The notes under the pieces were generated by a model that worked only from the letters and a program-made list of their open reading frames with translations, was not told where the DNA came from and did no database searches. From contig OX387184.1 in the NCBI GenBank assembly GCA_947561395.2, forward strand, positions 31,486,766-31,550,765: 64,000 nt of DNA, in the 5' to 3' direction. Position 1 is the first letter of the stretch. Each line of letters starts with the position of its first letter. This document shows positions 11,007-21,958 of the stretch, piece after piece. Both the position numbers and the translations under genes were made by a program. Origin of the DNA: Buxus sempervirens. Lineage: Eukaryota > Streptophyta > Magnoliopsida > Buxales > Buxaceae.

Positions 11007-11956
11007 GTCACCAAAAATTGAAGACAGAATAGAGCAAGGTGCCTCCCAACCCTAGTAGAGCAAGGTGTCTCAAAAACAAATTGAAGACAGAATGGAGCAA
11101 GGCATCTCCTTACCCTGATGGAGCAAGATGTCTCCAAAAATTGAAAACAGAATGGAGCAAGATGTCTCCCAAAATTGAAAATAGAGTGGAGCAAGGTGCC
11201 TCCAAAAATTGAAGACAGAAGAAGCAAGGCGTCTCCCAACCATAAAGAGCAAGGCGTCTCTCAAGACTGAAAGGGCAAGGCGTCCCTGGAGCAAGGTGTC
11301 TCCGAAACCATAGAGAGCAAGGCGTTTCTCAAAACTGAAAGGGCAAGGCGTCCTTGGAGCAAGGCGTCTCCGAAACCATAGATAGCAAGGTGTCCCTCAA
11401 AACTAAATGAGCAGGGCGACCCTGGAGCAAGGCGACTCCAAAACCAAATGGGCAAGGCAACCCTGGAGCAAGGCGACTCCAAAACCAAACGGGCAAGGCT
11501 TCCCTGGAGCAAGGCGACTCCGAAAGAGAGCAAGACGTCTCTCAAAAACCGAAAGGGCAAGGCAACCCTAGAGCAAGGTGGCTCCGAAACTAATGGAGCA
11601 AAGCGTCTCCCAACCACCGAGAGCAAGGCGTCTCTCAAGGCTAAAAGATTGAAAAAAACCCTGGAGCAAGGCGACTCCAAAATTGATGGAACAAAGTGTC
11701 TCCTAAGATGAAAAAACTCTGGAGCAAGGCGACTCCGAAACAAGATTGAAAAACTCTCGAGCAAAGCGACTCCGAAACTAGTGGAGCAAGGTATCTCCCA
11801 AGATTGAAGGTCTCTGGAACAAGGCGACTCCCACAACTCAATGACACGGAAATATATCCCCTTTGGAGCAAGGCGTCTCCCACTTCTGAAAGACACGGAA
11901 ATGTGTCCCTTAAGGAGCAATGTGTCTCCCACATCTGAATAACATGAAAATGTATG
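11007..11956 (+). repeat. Tandem array of GGAG-N8-CTCC units, main part
   Basis: Dozens of degenerate units around GGAGCAAGGCGTCTCC or GGAGCAAGGCGACTCC with spacers of about 10-25 bases. Unit composition drifts along the array (AAAATTGAAGACAGAAT spacers at the left, then AAACTGAAAGGGCAAGGCGTCC, then GACACGGAAATGTGTCCC at the right), which suggests local amplification of successive variants. The long minus-strand open frame over 11261-12019 is only the translation of this array. Confidence 0.85.
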
Positions 11957-12099
11957 CGTAACGTAACATCCTGTCTGGCAGCTGTGAACGGGTAGTCTCA
12001 CTTGGAGGGCTAGAGGCATGGATGTACATATATGCTTGGGATGCTATAAATAGTCTTAAGACTCCCAAATTAGCAAATGGCCTTTTAAGGAGCAACAAG

Positions 12100-12195
12100 G
12101 GACTAAATACCCTGGGAACCCTAAAGTTAAGCGTGCTCGGATGGGAGCACTGCTAGGATGGGTGACCCCTGGGAAGTTTTCTCGTGTTATCCTTG
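12100..12195 (+). promoter_or_regulatory. 5S rRNA-like internal promoter in Cassandra 5' LTR
   Basis: AAGTTAAGCGTGCTCGG (box A region, 12124-12140) is followed by GGATGGGTGACC (intermediate element) and CTGGGAAGT...CTCGTGTT (box C region), in the order and spacing of plant 5S rRNA. The 5' half of 5S rRNA is poorly preserved. In Cassandra this region can recruit the Pol III machinery; activity here is not shown by the sequence. Confidence 0.85.
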
Positions 12196-12502
12196 AGAAC
12201 ACATCCGTGAGGTCCCATGGGCCCAGAGCGGACAACATCTTGCTGGTTATGGGTCCGGGATGTTACAAATGGTATCAGATCCTGCCCTAACAGGAAACTA
12301 TGAGGGTCCGGCCCAACGCGAGGACACGTTGTCCCATGGAGGGGAGTATGTAACATCCTGTCTGGCAACTGTGAACGGGTAGTCTCACTTGGAGGGCTAC
12401 AAGCATGGATGTGCATATGATTGGGATCCCACAATGCTCGGGGATGCTATAAGTAGTCTTAAGACCCCCAAATTAGCAAGAGGCCTTTTAAGGAGCAACA
12501 CG

Positions 12503-12597
12503 GGACTAAATCCCCTGGGAACCCTAAAGTTAAGCGTGCTCGGGTGGGAGCACCGCTAGGATGGGTGATCCCTAGGAAGTTTTCTCATGTTATCCTT
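12503..12597 (+). promoter_or_regulatory. 5S rRNA-like internal promoter in Cassandra 3' LTR
   Basis: Second copy of the 5S-like segment: AAGTTAAGCGTGCTCGG is intact, and the intermediate element reads GGATGGGTGATC, one base different from the 5' copy. Box C region is also slightly altered (CTAGGAAGT). Same arrangement as the copy in the 5' LTR. Confidence 0.83.
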
Positions 12598-12675
12598 GAG
12601 AACAAATCTGTGAGTGCCCGTGGGCCCAGAGCGGACAATATCTTGCTGGTTATGGGTCTGGGATGTTACATGTAA

Positions 12676-12960
12676 GGAGCAGAGCGTCTCCCAAGACTGA
12701 GGGACAAGGTGTCCATAAGGAGCAAGGCGTCTCCGCAAAGTGGAACAAGATGTTCCCATTCATGAAAATGACAGAGAATCAAGACTGAGGGACAAGGTGT
12801 CCGTAAGGAGCAAGGCGTCTCCGCAATGTGGAATAAGATGTTCCCGTTCATGAAAATGACAGAGAACCAAGACTGAGGGACAAGGTGTCCGTAAGGAGCA
12901 AGGCGTCTCCGCAAAGTGGAACAAGATGTTCCCGTTCATGAAAATGATAGAAAATCAAGA
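12676..12960 (+). repeat. Tandem array of GGAG-N8-CTCC units, right part
   Basis: Higher-order form of the same array: a unit of about 80 bases containing GTAAGGAGCAAGGCGTCTCC, then a GTGGAACAAGATGTTCCC inverted repeat and CATGAAAATGA, is repeated roughly three times. The inner AACAAGATGTT and GGAG/CTCC inverted repeats alternate. This ends the array; the rest of retroelement A's interior follows. Confidence 0.8.
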
Positions 12961-13361
12961 CATGAAGAAGAAAGACAAAGTAAAGAACTGCTAAGCGAAT
13001 TTGCCCCACTTTGTAATTTTTGATTCCCCACTTTTGTAAATAGCATAGGATAGAATAGGTATGGGTAGTCTCAGAGATGATGGACAACAATGAAAGAGCC
13101 TCCTCTCGTCCTCTTACCTTCACTCCCAACCAGTCCCCAACCTTGGACTGAGTCAAAAAAAAACTAAATCCCAAAATTTCAAGAAGCAGAAGAGATCAAA
13201 GCTGAATTCACCAAAAAACTTTAATGGGACAAACAAGAAGAAAGAACATTATTGAGTGTCTTGCATCAACGCTGAAACAGGCTGATGAGCTCAAATCCAA
13301 TCTTATCTCTCTTTCAAAAACAGAAACTAAAAGCCAAGGAGTTGACCTACTGAAACTCGGA
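12961..13361 (+). other. 3' interior of retroelement A with start of a small ORF
   Basis: Non-repetitive interior between the array and the inserted LTR. From ATG 13224 an open frame runs into the insertion at 13366. It encodes a hydrophilic Lys/Ser/Leu-rich peptide (ADELKSNLISLSKTETKSQ). The frame is also open on the far side, 16406-16578, up to a stop formed by the first bases of the 3' LTR (CTG TAG). No family is recognised. It may be a spacer without function or the vestige of a short 3' ORF. Confidence 0.4.
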
Positions 13362-14984
13362 CAGGGTGTAAAACCCCAAATTTTCCCAAATATTAAAATA
13401 AAATAATAATTAATATTTTTGAGGATTATTATGGATGGAAATAATATCTTATTGTAGGTGATATTATAATTAGTGGGGATCAGGAGTTTGGCATAGATTA
13501 GACCATTTGATCGTGAGTCATCGCGGTAAGATTAAAATTTTAAAATAGTTGTATTTTGATTGGGCGAGTGCGTTGTGTTTGATGCAAGTATGTTGCGTGG
13601 AATCATATATATAAATAAGTATGGTATTAGCCCTAACAGAGATGCTGGGAATACTTTGTGTATTCGTTTGGTATTCAACAGCCGCATGACCAAAGAGCGA
13701 CTGGGAATGACCGAAAGAAGAAGAGAAGAAGAAGAAGAAGAAGGGAGAGAGAGAGAAAGGCTTGAGTTTTCATCTCCTGAGCACTGCTTGGCGTCTGTGT
13801 TAGTCGCTGTTCGGAGGAGAAAGAGTGAAACGCAAGAACAGAGGTAGGTAGCACCGATTTTCGTTTCGTTTTGTGTTCTAGAGGTTAATTGATTGTGTTG
13901 CATGTTTTAGTGTTGTATATACATGTATTTAGCTTGATATCAATCTTATAATTATGTTAGAATAATCCTGGACATGAAAAATCAGATTTTTAAACATTGT
14001 ATGTTCGTTTTTGGGAGACCGCCTACCTCTCTGCGCTCGGTGATCCTTAGCGCTAGTGTAAAATTTGAGACCGCCGAAGATCGCCCGAAGACGTATCGTC
14101 GGCGATCAAAAACAAACTACCGCCGACCTTTGACCGCCTAGGCGATCCTAAGTGATCGTAGGCGCTTTAACAAAAAAATGCAATTTCGAAGGTCCAAATA
14201 ACTTGAGCCTCATACACAGCACCCTTATTTACCTGAAATACAAGACATTTAAGTAAATGTCCTGTGTATTTATTGCTCCATTTACTTAAGTCTTTACATG
14301 TAAATAAGGTTTTACCCCCCATTTGGAACCAATAAAAATACTTCCAAGGTCCAACTCCTAACCAATAAAAAGTCAACTTTCCAGCTCATGCCCAAATTTC
14401 CAGTTTTCCCGATTTTTATCAAAAAGCCCGTTTTGGGTTTGATACCCAGATGAGTGATTCAGGAGCCCATAAAATTCTAGGAGATGTGCTTATCCTTCAA
14501 TAGACTACAACCAAAATTTGAGCTCGAAACTCCTTGTAGATTTGTCTAGAAAAATTATATACCAAAAAGTCAACGTTTTTAACCAGACTTAGAATATTTT
14601 TGGGGTCCGAAACTTTTTATTTCAGAATCGATTGATTTTTGGTATAGTGACCTTATTAGGGATCCTAAGACTATTCCACTCATCCAAAATGTATTTTGAG
14701 AACTTTATGACATTCTTAGTCCCAAATCATTATAAAATAGGATATTTGATTTCCACCATTTGTAACACTTCTCTAAGATTATTCTTAAGGTGTCTCTGAA
14801 GGCCAATTACACTAAAAAGATCATATTATATATTTAACCACATTGTTCTATGATTTAGTACAATTTGGGGTTTAAAGAGGATCAAATTCACTTGAAATGA
14901 TTACAAGGATTCTATATAGGTAATTTTCTTCTCAAAATATAATTGGACTGTGGACTGAATGCCATGATGGCTATAAGAGATTGT

Positions 14985-15530
14985 ACCATCTGCGGATGAG
15001 ATATGAGACCACCTGCGGGTGAGATGTGTAACTCCTGCAGGAGAGACCTCTTGTGGGGGAGATGTATTCATGATGTGATTGCATCCCACAAGGGAGATGT
15101 ATATGTGACCACCTGCGGGTGAGATGAGACCTCCTGTTGGGGGAGATGTGATCCTGATTGGATTGCATCCCACAGGGGAGATATGTGACCACCTGCGGGT
15201 AAGATGAGACCTCCTGTTGGGGGAGATGTGATCCTGATTGGATTGCATCCCACAGGGGAGATATGTGACCACCTGCGGGTGAGATGAGACCTCCTGTTGG
15301 GGGAGATGTGATCCTGATTGGATTGCATCCCACAGGGGAGATATGTGACCTCCTGCGGGAGAGATGTGACCTCTTGTGGGGGAGATGTAATCACGATGTG
15401 ATTGCATCCCACAAGGGAGATATATGTGATTACCACCTACGGGTGAGATGTGACCACCTGCGGGTGAGATGTGATGACTCCTGCGGGAGAGACCTCATGT
15501 AGGGTAGATGTGATTACTACATGATTGCAT
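14985..15530 (+). repeat. Minisatellite, 80-base higher-order unit built from about 20-base subunits
   Basis: CTCCTGTTGG recurs at 15131, 15211 and 15291, an exact 80-base period. The subunits are variants of GAGATGTGACCACCTGCGGG. The flanks show more diverged copies. It lies in the variable part of the T LTR upstream of the conserved hairpin. Frames open on both strands here are repeat translations, not genes. Confidence 0.85.
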
Positions 15531-15894
15531 CCTACATGTGAGAATGTTGTTATCAGATTGAGATTTACTATTAATTATGAATGACATGATCTACATTTGA
15601 ATCAGAAGAGTTTGATTAAACGGTTTAGCTGTGACTTGATTTGATTGACTCTAAAATAGAATATAAATGAGCCATGAATTAATTATAGAATTATTGTAGG
15701 AAAACAATACTTGCAGTGAATTGGAAAATCCTTTAGATGAGATTTATAATACGTTGCCTTTCTAATTGAAACGAAGGTTACATAATAAATTCTCTTTATC
15801 TCAAGCACTGAATAAATGTTGGTTTCGTATGGTGATTACTCGTTCTTATTATCGACCGTGACTATCCGATTGTTTTATCGTGCATGAATGATTA

Positions 15895-15898
<4 letters not shown>

Positions 15899-15940
<42 letters not shown>
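15899..15940. repeat. (TA)21 microsatellite
   Basis: Uninterrupted TA dinucleotides, 42 bases, inside the T solo LTR. Confidence 0.97.
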
Positions 15941-15945
<5 letters not shown>

Positions 15946-16400
15946 TTTCTAGCATGCATGTGTTACCTACTGAGATAGTTGTATCTCACCCTACTTCCTT
16001 ATCTTATTTTTTAGCTGTTCCACTTGAGAGCATCCCTGGGGTTGACTCAAGGGGAAGTTGCAAATTACTGAGCTGAGGATCTTTCTTATTTAGTTTAGAT
16101 CTTTCTATTAGAGGTTGATATAGATGTAACTTGATAGATAGTTAATGATTTAATTGAATATGAGAGAAAGTGTGTTAGAAAACCCATTTACCAGATTTAT
16201 GAATTTATATTGATGAGTTAGTTTGATGGTTATAGTTAGCCACGCATATTGATGAAATTAATGTTTTAATTTTCCGCACTCTGATAATTAATGGAATTTG
16301 TTGAATTTAAATGTTTGGTAATTAGTAGCTTTGGGCCCAGTATCATTTCGGATTCGGGTTTCGTGCTTGTTTTGAATAAACCCAGGTTCGGGGCGTTACA

Positions 16401-16578
16401 CAGGGTAAGGAGGCTCCAAGGTCAGGAAGTGACTCCACATTCAGCGCTTCCCTCTCACTGAAAACAATTCAAGGATTGAGCTCGTCGACCATGTCAACAG
16501 AAATGCAAGGCGCAAAAATAAGGTTCTTCTTCTTATTTGCTGTTCATCCCCAAGGTGACTCCGGCAATGGGGGGCAGC
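16401..16578 (+). other. Retroelement A interior end with polypurine tract
   Basis: Resumes element A after the solo LTR. Ends CGGCAATGGGGGGCAGC directly before TGTAGACACC of the LTR. The G run at 16569-16574 is the likely polypurine tract priming plus-strand synthesis, and its place fixes 16579 as the start of a 3' LTR rather than another solo LTR. Confidence 0.75.
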
Positions 16579-18644
16579 TGTAGACACCTGATTTTTGCAC
16601 CTCCAAAAATGCAAGAAAATAAAAATTCAAATTAAAAAGTCAAACCCAGAAGAGTCAAAAAGTTGACTTTTTGATTCAATGAAAATTGACCATCAAACTT
16701 CCTCTCATTGAATAGAGCATTCCGACACGGTTCCAACGCAACTGAATTTGCTGGAATCGAAGTTCGGGTGAGGAAGTTATGAGCATATCAAACTTTTGGG
16801 GAGCAGAAATTGACTTTTTGCTCAACCCCAATTCAGCTACCCAAATTAATCCCAATGGATAGAGGATTCCGAATCAATTTCAATGACACTAAGTTTGCTG
16901 AAATCGGACATCGGACAAAAAAGTTATGGCCGGTCAAAGTTTCAAGAAAACTGCCCGTGTGGTAAAACGACAGCAAAAGGCAGAATAAATAAATATCAGA
17001 AATAAAATAAGCAATTATTAAAAATATCTTGTTATTTAAATAATGTTTTGATAAAAAATCTCGATTTTTATATTATAATAATCATAAAATCAAATCAAAT
17101 CTCTCTTAAATGCTAAATTGAATAAAGGATTTCAAATCCAACATTTTTAAAACGTGTGTGACCGCATTTAAAGTGCGGACATGCCTTGACCGCACTTCAA
17201 ATGCGGTCACCATAATCATTTCAAGGGACACCTAGCGATAGCTAGCAAATTCACGCAGATTTACTCACATGGGTGGCTCAACCGCATTTGAAATGCGGTC
17301 AAGGCATTATCGCATTTCAAATACGGTCAAGGCATGACCACAATTAAAGTGCAGTCACGGAAAAAATTGTCTATAAAAGGGGGCCCCAGCCCCCATTGTT
17401 CAAGGTTGGTCCCCCCTTCTCTTCTCCACTCCGTCCCCACTCTGTCCCCACTGCCAGTGAGTCCTTCCTTTGCTCCCCCACCTCCACATCTTGCCCATTT
17501 TACCCCTCTAACCATCTTTTTATCGCTTTTCCCTATTGTTTGATCACCCAAAAGCGGGGAGGAGGTCTCTTTCGAAGCTAAAATAAGACGTCGAAGTGCT
17601 GTCCACGTCAACCGGAGAACCACCACACCTCAAAACAGGAAAATAATAGCAAGGTGAGGCTGCCGGTGATTTTGTATTTGACATACTTTAAATTCAGTTC
17701 TTTTTACTAAGATTCTTTTACTGACAATCTGATTACTTGACCCTTACTGTTTGGCTTTCTTCGGTGCACACCATGTGAGTCCCTATGGTAAGAGGGACTC
17801 AGATGCAGGAAGACGGGAAGAGAGAGGAATCCAATAAAATTAAACAGTTTTTTTTTTTTTTTTTTTTTTTGGTATTCCAAACAGAAATCCATGTCTCCGA
17901 GTTAATTTATTTTAGGAGGGGTGTGTCCTCCTCATATGGCTGCATGTACCCCTAAATCTCTCTTCCGCTCTTTCCTTTCCCTTGGTATATGATTATCGCT
18001 ATGTTTGGTAAGTAGATTTCAGTTATGATTATGTATCTATAAGGACACTTTTCCACACACAGTTTAGTCGCTGTTTTACTTGTCATTTTTAAGCAGCTCA
18101 TTCTTTAAAGGCAAAGGAAAGGTGAACATTACATGCATGTATGTAGGATGTGTTTACAATATACTTTGGTTTGTTTTCTCGCTTACAAATGTCAACCAAA
18201 GGACCTATATTTTTTATTTTACCTAAGCTCATCCTTCAATGGATTCAAAGTTTTAATTTGATTTCAAGATGTTTTCTTTTACTTCTTAAGTTCTTTATTT
18301 CTTTTCTGATTTGATGTTAGCAGAGTTGCTCTCATATAAGTTGTTTTCATCCGTGTTTTTCTTGGTTTTGTTTAGCACACATATTTGTTCATAAGGGCTA
18401 ATCATGAATATGGGAATGGCTTATTTGATTCAAGAGAGAACTAAACCTCTCTGATCTACTATTGGGCTCTTCAAGAACAAGCGAGGAGGATCTGAATGGA
18501 CACCAAACAGGGGTATCCGAGACTCTCACTTAGTGTCTCATTTGCTGTATAAAGGACAAGATCGATGTGGTTGTGAAAGACCTTAAATAGAAGGCTTGCT
18601 TGAAACCAAAGTGAGACATTTTCATCACTGTAAAGAGCTGGAAA

Positions 18645-21600
18645 TGTGAAACCCCCTTCTAATACTCTTAGCACACCCTAACCAGTGAGTGTGATGTGTA
18701 GGTGAAGTTGGAGGAGCCCAAGCTTGAAGCCAGTCAAAGTGGCTAAGCACCGGCTCGTCAATGGCCTATGAAGGTGAGTAATCTCTGGTTGGTTAAATAA
18801 GATTTGTCGTGTGGAGAAAATGACAACTGTTGGTTTGTATTGTGCAATAGGAGGTGGAGTGGCAAAAGAGTGATTTTTGCATGTGAGGGAGTTTCTTAAG
18901 TGGGCAAAAAAACAAAACAAAACAAAACCAGAGACCCCATTCAACCAACACGCATTCCCAACCCTTTTCCTCTTCACTTTCTCTCCCACTCTCCTATTTC
19001 TTCTTCATCTTCTCTCCATTTCGTCCCTCCATCCATTTCCAACCCTTTGGAAGAGTTGCTTGCAAGAAAGGAAAGAAGAGAACCAAAAAGAGCATTTTCG
19101 TGTAGGTATTCTTGGTGGAGATTTCAGAGGAATCATCCAAGAGGCACCTCAAGTGCTGTTCATGGGTTGCTTTGGAAGCAAGAAGACTTGCTTAAGTGAT
19201 TGCAAGAGGTAAGCAACACCACCCCTCCCATGTTTCAAGTTTTAGCCATTTTCATATGTAAACGTGAAATCTAAGGTTTGACATATGAAATGATTCATTT
19301 GGACAAATAGGTGTGATTTATTTGAGGGGTTTTGTTGGGGGTAGATAACTACACATGGTAGGAGTGATTTAGAGTCCAAAAACACCAAAGACGAGTGATA
19401 TTTGAGAAAATCCCAAAAGTTCGGATTTCACGAACTATCAAAAAGCCCAGTCACCTGAACAGCCGCTCGAGAGCGGCATCGGGCGACCATTTTTAGTAGA
19501 GACTTAAGGCATGGCCGCTCGAGTGACTGCTCTAGTGACCTGCCTGAAATAGAGAACCCGAAGCAGGCTCGAGCGACCTATTGAGCGCCCTGCCCCTGTT
19601 TTCCCAATTCTAGCCCAGATTGAACTAAGGATTGATTTTGTGTGAATCCAACCTATGTATAAATGAGATTTAGGAGTCTAGGGAATGTTCCAACTGGAGT
19701 TATCACCAAATTCCAAATAGTAAAGATTTTGGGTACGTTTTGCTAGAATAGGTCTCATAGAGAGTTTATGTTCCAGATTTTTATAGAAGTGGGATAGATT
19801 GATTCCACCACTTCAAATACCTTCCAAATAACCTATGGAAGTAGAATGCAAGGACCAAACTCAAGTTGCATAAGTTTCAAAAAAATTGTGGCATAGATTG
19901 CCAAGATGGGTCATGAAATGTATAAAATTTCCAAAAATATGATTTTAGCCCAGATCAAACCACCAAGTGTTTTTATTCAAATCCAACCTATGTATAAATG
20001 AGAATTACGTGTCTAGAAAGTATTCCAACTAGAAGTATTTCAAAATTCCAAATAACAAGGATTTTGGGTACGTGTTACCAAGGAAGGTCTTACAGAGAGT
20101 TTCTGTCCTATTCCTATAGAAGTAGGATAATTCGATTCCGTCACTTTGAGCACCCTCCAAATAACCCTTGAAAGTAGAAATCAAGAACCAAGACCAAGTT
20201 GTACAAGTGTCAAAGAATTAAGCCATAGGTTGCCTAAATGAGTCCTAAAATGGGGAATTTCTTGAAAAGCTAATCTTTTCTAGTGAGCTCCATCGTGAGT
20301 ACATCATACCTGACATGAAGGGCATTAGCCCGTATTAAGTTACAAGATATGCAGGGCATTAGCCCATATTGATTTACATGACCACGAGAGCGTTGGCCCG
20401 CTACTTGTAATATGAGATGGAAAAGGGATGTGGCCCATGGTTATTGATAATGAATAAAAGGGCAGTGGCCCTATGACATTGATATGTATATATTGAAAAG
20501 AGGCTTGGCCCAATCATGACTCGGGTAAGGCCATAGGCTACCCTTGAGATCTAGCATGCCTGAGTGCATGATCCACATGGTATATTTGAAGTGACATTAC
20601 TATTGTTCATGTTATATAAATAGGACTGTTTATACATATACTCCATAGCTAAGTGACATTGCCATTGTTCATGCTATATTGTTGTACTATCCCGGCACCA
20701 GCAACATCGGTGGCCGATGCCCATTTGCCACAAGTAATCGGGAATGGATGCCTGTAGGTCAAGGGTAGTCGGCGTATGGATGCCTACATAATGGGTAATC
20801 GGTGTAGATGCCTAGCCACCATGTGTAATCGGTGAAGCTAGATGCCCATTCGCTATGTGTAATCAGCAATGGATGTGTATTATTCCAGCACCATGTGTAA
20901 TCCGTGGCCGATGCCCATGTGCTATGTGTAATCAGCAATGGATGCCTAAATGTCATGTGTAATCGACGTATTAGATGCCTATGTCATGTGTAATCGGCGT
21001 GGATGCCTAGCCACCATGTGTAATCGGTGAAGCTAGATGCCCATTCGCTATGTATAATCAGCAATTGATGTGTATTATTCTGGCACCATGTGTAATCGGT
21101 GGCCGATGCCCATGTGCTATGTATAATCAGCAATAGATGCCTAAACATCATGTGTAATCGGCGTGGATGCCTAGCCACCATGTGTAATCGGTGAAGCTAG
21201 ATGGACATGTGTTGTTGTTGTTGTTTTTTATTATTATTGTTGATATCACTCCCTTGCTATGGGTAATCAGACACGGATACTTATACGTCCTGTGTAATCG
21301 GCGTACTAGATGCCTACGTCATGGGTAATCGGCGTAGATGCCTAGCCACCGCGTGCAATCAATGAAGCTAGATGGGGATTATGTATAGTATGATACCAAA
21401 CCTCCTACATAACAATTGGTGAGATTGAATGAAAGATTGCACTAAATGAATTAATTGTACACTGACGCACAAGCATGCACCAACTTGTATGGCACTAAAC
21501 TGTGATATTTGATTTATGATTTCAAATAACCGCATGTCATGATTTAACCGATTGATATATGCCTAAACTGTGTTTTCTCCTGCATGCATGTGTTGCTTAC

Positions 21601-21958
21601 TGAGACATCTGTCTCACTGTTGCTTCTTATCTTATTTTTCAAATCCATCGACGTCCGGTGTGAAGGACCGGGCTGGGGATAGAGGCAAAGAGAAAGCCTT
21701 TGGGTATTGAGAGGAAGATTTCTATAGGCCTTAGGTTTATTTATGTTATACATGTATAGTTTCTTTTGGTTGTAACCTTTTACATTTTGAGAAGAGTGAT
21801 TAGTCACCCATTATTTTTTAACCAACTCTTGTGTCTTATTGCATTTCAAATATCTATATGAACACACTTTTGATATGCACAAGTATAAATGGCCCACTTG
21901 CCACGGTCTGGGACGGGTTTGTGCCTTGGAGGGGCAGACCTGGTTCCGGGTCGTGACA
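18645..21958 (+). mobile_element. Family T-like solo LTR, TSD GGAAA
   Basis: Starts TGTGAAACCCCC (18645) and ends CCGGGTCGTGACA (21958), flanked by GGAAA at 18640-18644 and 21959-21963. Donor-like GAG|GTAAGC (GT at 19209), palindromic CGCTCGAG motifs (19460-19590), a minisatellite (20690-21370), then GCATGCATGTG and hairpin TGAGACATCTGTCTCA (21601-21616). The acceptor position reads TTTTTCAA rather than CAG. No coding sequence. Confidence 0.88.
20690..21370 (+). repeat. Minisatellite with ATGTGTAATCGGCG subunits in higher-order units
   Basis: Subunits of about 25-35 bases, consensus near CATGTGTAATCGGCGTGGATGCC. CCTAGCCACC marks a higher-order period at 20811, 21005, 21171 and 21341 (194, 166 and 170 bases). 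It lies in the variable portion of the T LTR. Confidence 0.8.

Larger units (their letters stand above)
11962..12670 (+). mobile_element. Cassandra TRIM element (LTRs with 5S-rRNA-like sequence)
   Basis: Complete miniature LTR element. The 5' LTR is 11962-12267 (start mutated, CGTAACATCC), the interior 12268-12348, and the 3' LTR 12349-12670 (TGTAACATCC...GATGTTACA). The primer site TGGTATCAGATCC (12270-12282) matches initiator tRNA-Met apart from one base. The polypurine tract is GGAGGGGAG (12338-12346). Flanks CGTAA (11957-11961) and TGTAA (12671-12675) are a one-mismatch TSD. Each LTR contains a 5S rRNA-like segment, the hallmark of Cassandra. There is no coding capacity, so it must move with proteins from other elements. 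The LTRs differ by many substitutions and a block of about 20 bases, so the insertion is old. Confidence 0.92.
13367..16400 (+). mobile_element. Family T (Tekay/Del-like) solo LTR, TSD CAGGG
   Basis: TGTAAAACCCC (13367) to TTCGGGGCGTTACA (16400), flanked by CAGGG at 13362-13366 and 16401-16405. Length 3034. Contains a TATA-like TATATATAAATA (about 13604), donor-like GAG|GTAGGTAG (GT at 13844), GC-rich palindromic motifs (13990-14165), a minisatellite (14985-15530), (TA)21, the hairpin TGAGATAGTTGTATCTCA (15971-15988) and a polypyrimidine tract ending TTTTTTAG (16014). No coding sequence. Confidence 0.9.

Noticed and set aside
11261..12019. Minus-strand open frame of 252 codons
   Set aside because: It is the translation of the GGAG-N8-CTCC tandem array, with the same Leu/Ala/Pro-rich phrase repeated; no gene signals.
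12100..12195. A genuine 5S rRNA gene
   Set aside because: Only the 3' part with the internal promoter resembles 5S rRNA, it is repeated in two LTRs, and the surrounding primer site and polypurine tract identify Cassandra.
14901..15436. Three overlapping minus-strand open frames of 120-168 codons
   Set aside because: Translations of the 80-base minisatellite in three frames; the period and subunits explain them fully.
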